Below, piece after piece: positions 6,009 to 9,645 of a DNA stretch of 9,645 bases. The translations under genes and the position numbers were made by a program. Positions within the stretch are counted from its first letter, which is position 1, and every line of letters begins with the position of its first letter. Source of the stretch: an uncultured Bacillota bacterium. Lineage in GTDB: Bacteria > Bacillota_I > Bacilli_A > RF39 > UBA660. The notes under the pieces were generated by a model. The model had not been told where the DNA came from. It did not search any database and saw only the letters and a program-made list of their open reading frames with translations. The stretch covers positions 1 through 9,645 of the forward strand of contig CANDCB010000017.1 in NCBI GenBank assembly GCA_947383065.1, given 5' to 3'.

Positions 6009-6017
6009 TGTTATAAT
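6009..6017 (+). promoter_or_regulatory. Extended -10 promoter of the aminotransferase-GNAT gene
   Basis: TGTTATAAT gives a perfect TATAAT (6012-6017) with TG in the extended -10 position (6009-6010). The -35 region is weak (TTTCAA, 17 bp upstream). The ribosome binding site GAGGT (6030-6034) is 6 nt before the ATG, so the leader is short. Confidence 0.7.
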
Positions 6018-6040
6018 AAAAAAAGAAATGAGGTCAAATT

Positions 6041-8110
6041 ATGTTAATTAAATCATCTGCTATTCAAAGATTACTAAGGGAAAATCCCAACTTAAAAGAA
6101 CGACGTTTTGGACTACCTTACGTTGGTGCTCGTTTAGATAAAGAAGAATTTAATCCTACAGTCCAAGAAATTGCTGACGCAATTGATTTTTATGGCTACG
6201 AAGTTCGTGACGATGATATCGTAGATCATCCTGATATTAACTTAGGAGATGGTAATCCAATAAAATATGAGCCATTTAAACCTTCTATCGATGAAATGAT
6301 AAAATCCTTACAATCTGGTAATATGTATAAATATCCTTATACTGAGGGCGATGACACAATAAGAAAAGAACTATTAAAGTATATTGAACAAGAAGGATTT
6401 GTTAATATTGACCCTTATAACTATGATGACATTGATGAACACGGACTATCAATCCATAATATTACTTTTTTACCTTCAACTTCTATTACTTTTAACATAA
6501 TAATAAATATTATATCTAAACCTGGCGATGTTATATTAATCCCTGGTCCAAGCTATGGTCTTTTTACAATTCGTGCCGAACGTGCTGGAGCAGAAGTAGA
6601 AATCATTCCTCTAGAAAAAGAAGATAACTACCTAATTAATCCTGAAAAATTGGCTAATACTATTGACGACATCAATAATAGCCTTCAAAGAGTTTATAAT
6701 CGCCGTCATGGTTATGTGCCAAGAGTAGTTGCTTTTGTAAACCCCAATCCTAACAATCCTACAGGCAAAGTAATGGGTGAAAAGCAAACTGAACTATTAA
6801 CAGAAATTAGTCAAATATGTTTAGACCGTGGAGTATTTGTAATCGATGATATGGTCTATCGTGATATTACCTATGACGAAAACAATATTGCCAAACCAAT
6901 TGCTACAATACCGGGCATGTTCCGTAATACTATAACTTTATTTGGCCTTTCTAAAAGTTATGGGATGGCTTCTTTAAGAGCCGGTTTTCTAATTGCCGAT
7001 GAAGCTATTATTCGTGAAGTTATAAATAGAATATTCCAAGAAATGGATTCATCACCAGATATCGTCGGTCGAGCTTTAGTAGGTGCATTTAATACTAGTA
7101 AAGAACGCAATTTATATTACCAAAACTACTTTAAAGAACTTCGTCAAATATACTTATTTCGTTTCAACTTACTAAAAGCTTTCATATCAGGTCTTAACGA
7201 AATTAAAGACTCCAACATGAAAGATAAAATTATATCTACTGCCAAAAAATATATTCAAGACGAAAACCTCTTAAACGATTTATTTAAAGAAATGCCTTAC
7301 GTAAATTTCCCTCCTAACTTAGAACCAGAATCTGGTTTCTTCGCTATTTTAGATTTCACTAAATTAAAAGGTAAGACATTTAATGGTTCTATTATAAAAA
7401 CTGAAAAAGATTTACTAGAATTTTTTTATAAAACTTGTCGTATTCGTTTTCTAATTGGTCAATCAATATCATGGCCTTATAAAAATGAATTAATTGGCCG
7501 TGTTACATTTGCTGGGGAAGAAGATGAACTTATAAACGCTTTAACTTTAATGCACCAAGCCCTAGAACAATTAAAAACAGAAAATTCATATGAAATAAGA
7601 CTTAATCGTATTGAAGACCAAGAACAAATGGCTCATATAAAAGTTGATAGTTGGAACAAAACATATAAAAACATTATTGCTCCTGAATATCTTGCTTCTT
7701 TAAACTACAAAGAACAAACGGCTAGATATTTAGAGTCTTTTGAAGAATACAAAAATAATGTTTTAGTTGCCATTAACAAAGACACAGATAAAGTAGTCGG
7801 CTATGCTTGCTTTAATACTAATGAAAATGAATTTGTAGACATCACTGACTGTGAATTAGTTAGCCTTTATCTAGATCCAAACTACCAAAATAAAGGAATT
7901 GGAAAATCTTTATTCAGAGAAACCATAAAAATTTTAAGGGGATACAATAAACGTTACATGTTAATTTGGTGTTTAAAAGAAAATAAAAAAGCAATAAAAT
8001 TTTATGAAAAACTTGGCGGAATAAAACATACAGAAAAATTAGCTAAAATTGGTAATAAAGTCTATCCTGAATATGGTTTTATCTTTGATATTTCAAAATT
8101 TAAAAATTAA
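6041..8110 (+). CDS. Fusion of PLP-dependent aminotransferase (class I/II) and GNAT acetyltransferase
   Basis: Residues 1 to about 512 form a fold-type I PLP enzyme. Seen are VNPNPNNPTGK (233-243), D270 and Y273 in the cofactor-binding IDDMVY, the Schiff-base lysine K305 in LSKSYGMASLRAGF with phosphate-binding R313, and a C-terminal GRVTF with R487, likely a substrate carboxylate contact. This part is longer than a usual 400-residue aminotransferase. There is extra sequence at the N-terminus, near 118-140 and near 385-430. Residues from about 517 to 689 form a GNAT domain: VSLYLDPNYQNKGIGKSLF holds the acetyl-CoA loop Q-N-K-G-I-G (616-621), followed by AIKFYEKLGG. All catalytic motifs look intact, so the protein is probably bifunctional. 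Substrates are unknown. CGT codes for 15 of 26 Arg in the aminotransferase part, unlike the AGA-rich htpG. GAGGT at 6030-6034 sets the start. Confidence 0.88.
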   Translation: MLIKSSAIQRLLRENPNLKERRFGLPYVGARLDKEEFNPTVQEIADAIDFYGYEVRDDDIVDHPDINLGDGNPIKYEPFKPSIDEMIKSLQSGNMYKYPYTEGDDTIRKELLKYIEQEGFVNIDPYNYDDIDEHGLSIHNITFLPSTSITFNIIINIISKPGDVILIPGPSYGLFTIRAERAGAEVEIIPLEKEDNYLINPEKLANTIDDINNSLQRVYNRRHGYVPRVVAFVNPNPNNPTGKVMGEKQTELLTEISQICLDRGVFVIDDMVYRDITYDENNIAKPIATIPGMFRNTITLFGLSKSYGMASLRAGFLIADEAIIREVINRIFQEMDSSPDIVGRALVGAFNTSKERNLYYQNYFKELRQIYLFRFNLLKAFISGLNEIKDSNMKDKIISTAKKYIQDENLLNDLFKEMPYVNFPPNLEPESGFFAILDFTKLKGKTFNGSIIKTEKDLLEFFYKTCRIRFLIGQSISWPYKNELIGRVTFAGEEDELINALTLMHQALEQLKTENSYEIRLNRIEDQEQMAHIKVDSWNKTYKNIIAPEYLASLNYKEQTARYLESFEEYKNNVLVAINKDTDKVVGYACFNTNENEFVDITDCELVSLYLDPNYQNKGIGKSLFRETIKILRGYNKRYMLIWCLKENKKAIKFYEKLGGIKHTEKLAKIGNKVYPEYGFIFDISKFKN

Positions 8111-8116
8111 TATAAT

Positions 8117-8141
8117 AAAGTACAAAAAATGTACTTTTTTT
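8117..8141 (+). terminator. Intrinsic terminator after the fusion gene
   Basis: AAAGTACA (8117-8124) and TGTACTTT (8130-8137) form an 8-bp perfect stem with a loop of five A. They are followed by T residues to 8141. The stem begins seven bases after the TAA of the fusion gene. Confidence 0.82.
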
Positions 8142-8142
8142 C

Positions 8143-8171
8143 TTTACTTATATAAAAAAGCCAATTATAAT
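8143..8171 (+). promoter_or_regulatory. Sigma-A promoter of the 273-residue protein gene
   Basis: TTTACT (8143-8148), 17 bp, perfect TATAAT (8166-8171). The start would be near 8178, so the leader is only about 15 nt, with AGGTG at 8182-8186. Confidence 0.65.
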
Positions 8172-8192
8172 AAGCACCATCAGGTGATTTAA

Positions 8193-9014
8193 ATGAACAA
8201 AATAATGCTTATTAACATTTTAATAAAAGCCATGGAAAAATATAAAAAAGGAGAATTAGATTTTCAATCTTATCAACAAATTATAGCAGATACTAATCAT
8301 ATAAGTGCTAGTAATAACTTAGTTTCATTTTATGAAACTAAACTTTTATATTTTTTATTCCAAAATGTTCCTTACTACAAAATATTTTTATTTTTAAATC
8401 AATTTATTATTCATCTAAAAGGAATCTCAAAAGATAGTCAAACTGATTCAATGTCTTCCCTTTTAGAAGCATACACATGTGATATTATATTTTCTCTAGA
8501 TAATCGAGTTAATACTGAAGCTATAGCTCATCTATATGAATTGAGTAAAATATTTCATCAACATGGCTATCTTGATTATGAATTAACTATGCGTTTACTA
8601 AAAAATCCAAGAATAATGACTGCTGAATTAGTAAGTCTAGACATAGCTCAAAATATATCTTACCAGCAAACTACTTTAGATTGCTTTAAAGAAAAAGATG
8701 AGGACTTAAGAGAAAGTATCTCATCCAAAAATTATCAAAGGAAAAATAGTATTGAAAAAGTTTTAATTAACACTTTAGCTAAAACTTTTAGTGAAAACGA
8801 ATTAACTAATTTTATTGCCGAATTAAAACGAATTATAGAAACATATGCTCAAATTGATAAAGAAGACGCCAATATGTTAGGTGATACTTTACTAAGCCAA
8901 TTAATTGGTCTTAAAAAAAGCATTATTACTAAAAAGAAAGAAAAAGAAACAAGAGAAAAAAATAATGAAAACCCTGATCAAATTTCTTTATTTACCCTAA
9001 AAAAACAAGCCTAG
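8193..9014 (+). CDS. Unrecognised soluble protein with a C-terminal sliding-clamp-binding-like motif
   Basis: I do not recognise this 273-residue protein. It has no signal peptide and no clear membrane helix. Its composition suggests a mostly helical fold: an N-terminal part (1-150) with aromatic-rich helices such as KLLYFLFQNVPYYKIFLFL, and a second helical part at 185-240. A highly charged Lys/Glu linker (241-260) leads to PDQISLF, with Q263-I-S-L-F267 six residues from the end. Q-x-S/D-L-F is the established pentapeptide used by bacterial polymerases and repair proteins to bind the beta clamp (DnaN). A position after a flexible tail is typical. Function in replication or repair is therefore possible but inferred from this motif alone. 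The start is set by AGGTG at 8182-8186, 6 nt before ATG. It has its own promoter and shares a terminator with the convergent GNAT gene. Confidence 0.82.
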   Translation: MNKIMLINILIKAMEKYKKGELDFQSYQQIIADTNHISASNNLVSFYETKLLYFLFQNVPYYKIFLFLNQFIIHLKGISKDSQTDSMSSLLEAYTCDIIFSLDNRVNTEAIAHLYELSKIFHQHGYLDYELTMRLLKNPRIMTAELVSLDIAQNISYQQTTLDCFKEKDEDLRESISSKNYQRKNSIEKVLINTLAKTFSENELTNFIAELKRIIETYAQIDKEDANMLGDTLLSQLIGLKKSIITKKKEKETREKNNENPDQISLFTLKKQA

Positions 9015-9036
9015 AATTAAACTAAGCTTGTTTTTT
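9000..9036. terminator. Bidirectional intrinsic terminator between convergent genes
   Basis: CAAGC-C-TAG (9006-9014) pairs with CTA-A-GCTTG (9022-9030) with one C/A mismatch and a 7-nt loop, flanked by six A on the left and six T on the right. It serves the plus-strand 273-residue protein gene, whose TAG stop (9012-9014) is inside the stem, and the minus-strand GNAT gene ending at 9035. Confidence 0.88.
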
Positions 9037-9505
9037 ATATATCAATACCATATAATTTGCCATAACCAGTCTCATCATTTTTTAAAACTTCTTTAATATA
9101 AGTAAAACCTAATTTTTCATAAAATACTGGGGCTTTATCTGTCCATAAATATACTTTACCATATCCCAATTCTTTTAATTCTTTTTTAGCAAAATCAATT
9201 AAATGACGACCATATCCCTTACTTCTAAATTCATCAAAAATCATTACATCTGAAATCCATGGATTATACTCTAAATAATTTACCAGACACTCACTTTTAA
9301 GAACACAAAAACCTATTAAGTTATTATTATCATACAATGCTAATCCATATGGTAATATATTATTTACAGCATAAATTTTCTTAAACTTTTCTTCCGTCTC
9401 CTTATAAGACATTAAAGGACTATATTTAGACCAGTGATTAAAATGTTTGTTTATTATTTTTTCTAAATCATCTACTGATATATCCCTAAATTTTTTAATT
9501 TCCAT
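9035..9505 (-). CDS. GNAT-family N-acetyltransferase
   Basis: This is a predicted acetyl-CoA dependent acetyltransferase of 156 residues, a usual length for a single GNAT domain. The core motif is ISDVMIFDEFRSKGYGRHLIDFA, with the pyrophosphate-binding R-S-K-G-Y-G at 94-99. The C-terminal APVFYEKLGF (125-134) is the typical motif B region with the conserved Tyr. The acceptor substrate cannot be told. ATG at 9505 is preferred over a TTG at 9526. It overlaps the end of the upstream partial gene by 11 bp, a common coupled arrangement, and a GGAAAA-type site lies upstream. It is probably co-transcribed with that partial gene and ends at the shared terminator at 9000-9036. It is only distantly similar to the GNAT domain of the fusion protein, sharing the family motifs. 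Confidence 0.9.
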   Translation of the reverse strand: MEIKKFRDISVDDLEKIINKHFNHWSKYSPLMSYKETEEKFKKIYAVNNILPYGLALYDNNNLIGFCVLKSECLVNYLEYNPWISDVMIFDEFRSKGYGRHLIDFAKKELKELGYGKVYLWTDKAPVFYEKLGFTYIKEVLKNDETGYGKLYGIDI

Positions 9506-9645
9506 ACTCTTTTTTCCAGTCTTCAACTATTCTCATTAATTGTTCATTTAAATTATCTTTGCCATCATATTCATAAATTTTTTTAGATATACAATAAATT
9601 GAACCCGATATCTTTTTCCCTTTTTCATAGATAAAATATATTGGT
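9495..9645 (-). CDS. C-terminal fragment of an unrecognised protein, cut by the window edge
   Basis: On the minus strand an open frame enters from the right edge (first full codon at 9644) and ends at TAA 9495-9497, giving 49 residues. The visible part starts PIYFIYEKGKKISGSIYCI and ends with VEDWKKEYGN. Its normal amino-acid mix and the 11-bp overlap with the GNAT start codon (stop and start sharing the sequence ATGGAAATTAA) support a real gene in the same operon. No family can be named from this fragment. Confidence 0.65.
   Translation of the reverse strand, partial: PIYFIYEKGKKISGSIYCISKKIYEYDGKDNLNEQLMRIVEDWKKEYGN

Noticed and set aside
8175..8186. CACC-ATCA-GGTG hairpin that could hide the ribosome binding site of the 273-residue protein gene
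   Set aside because: The predicted transcript start near 8178 would leave out most of the left arm, and a 4-bp stem is too weak to call a riboswitch or thermosensor.
9506..9526. Longer GNAT N-terminus starting at TTG 9526
   Set aside because: It would overlap the upstream gene by 32 bp. ATG 9505 gives a normal short overlap and usual GNAT length.
1..9645. Search by eye for insertion sequences, CRISPR repeats, tRNA or toxin-antitoxin pairs
   Set aside because: No transposase motifs, regularly spaced repeats, tRNA cloverleaf or paired small toxin and antitoxin genes were seen.

Overview
The window is AT-rich, uses the standard bacterial code (TGG for Trp, with TGA as a stop at 4641-4643), and has strong AGGAGG-type ribosome binding sites, short intergenic gaps and intrinsic terminators after most genes. 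A lipoprotein with a Gram-positive style lipobox, a CIRCE-type operator, and a short TSCPD-family protein point to a low-GC Bacillota (Firmicutes) chromosome, possibly an uncultured gut-type lineage. I cannot name the genus. I see no insertion sequence, CRISPR array, tRNA or rRNA.

Left part (1-3095): a doubtful 36-residue ORF at the edge is followed by two minus-strand genes. One encodes a membrane-anchored XRE-type helix-turn-helix protein. The other is htpG (Hsp90), which has a sigma-A promoter whose -35 box lies inside a near-consensus CIRCE operator, implying control by HrcA. A TetR-family regulator is divergent from htpG and has its own good promoter. It converges on a predicted lipoprotein gene, and the two share a bidirectional terminator.

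Middle (4397-5870, all minus strand): a promoter drives a TSCPD protein gene (TIGR03905-like) that overlaps a three-helix membrane protein gene. Next comes a very basic 37-residue protein with an excellent ribosome binding site, its own promoter and its own terminator. Upstream is a separately promoted DUF5684-like membrane protein.

Right part (5871-9645): a 689-residue fusion of a PLP-dependent fold-type I aminotransferase and a GNAT acetyltransferase is transcribed from an extended -10 promoter. It is followed by an unrecognised 273-residue soluble protein with a C-terminal QISLF sequence that looks like a DNA sliding-clamp binding motif. At the edge a minus-strand GNAT gene overlaps the 3' end of another gene that continues out of the window.

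Most of the window looks like ordinary chromosomal housekeeping and accessory genes in short transcription units. The items most worth following up are the aminotransferase-GNAT fusion, the candidate clamp-binding protein, the CIRCE control of htpG and the 37-residue basic protein. I found no clear multi-gene novel defence or mobile system.
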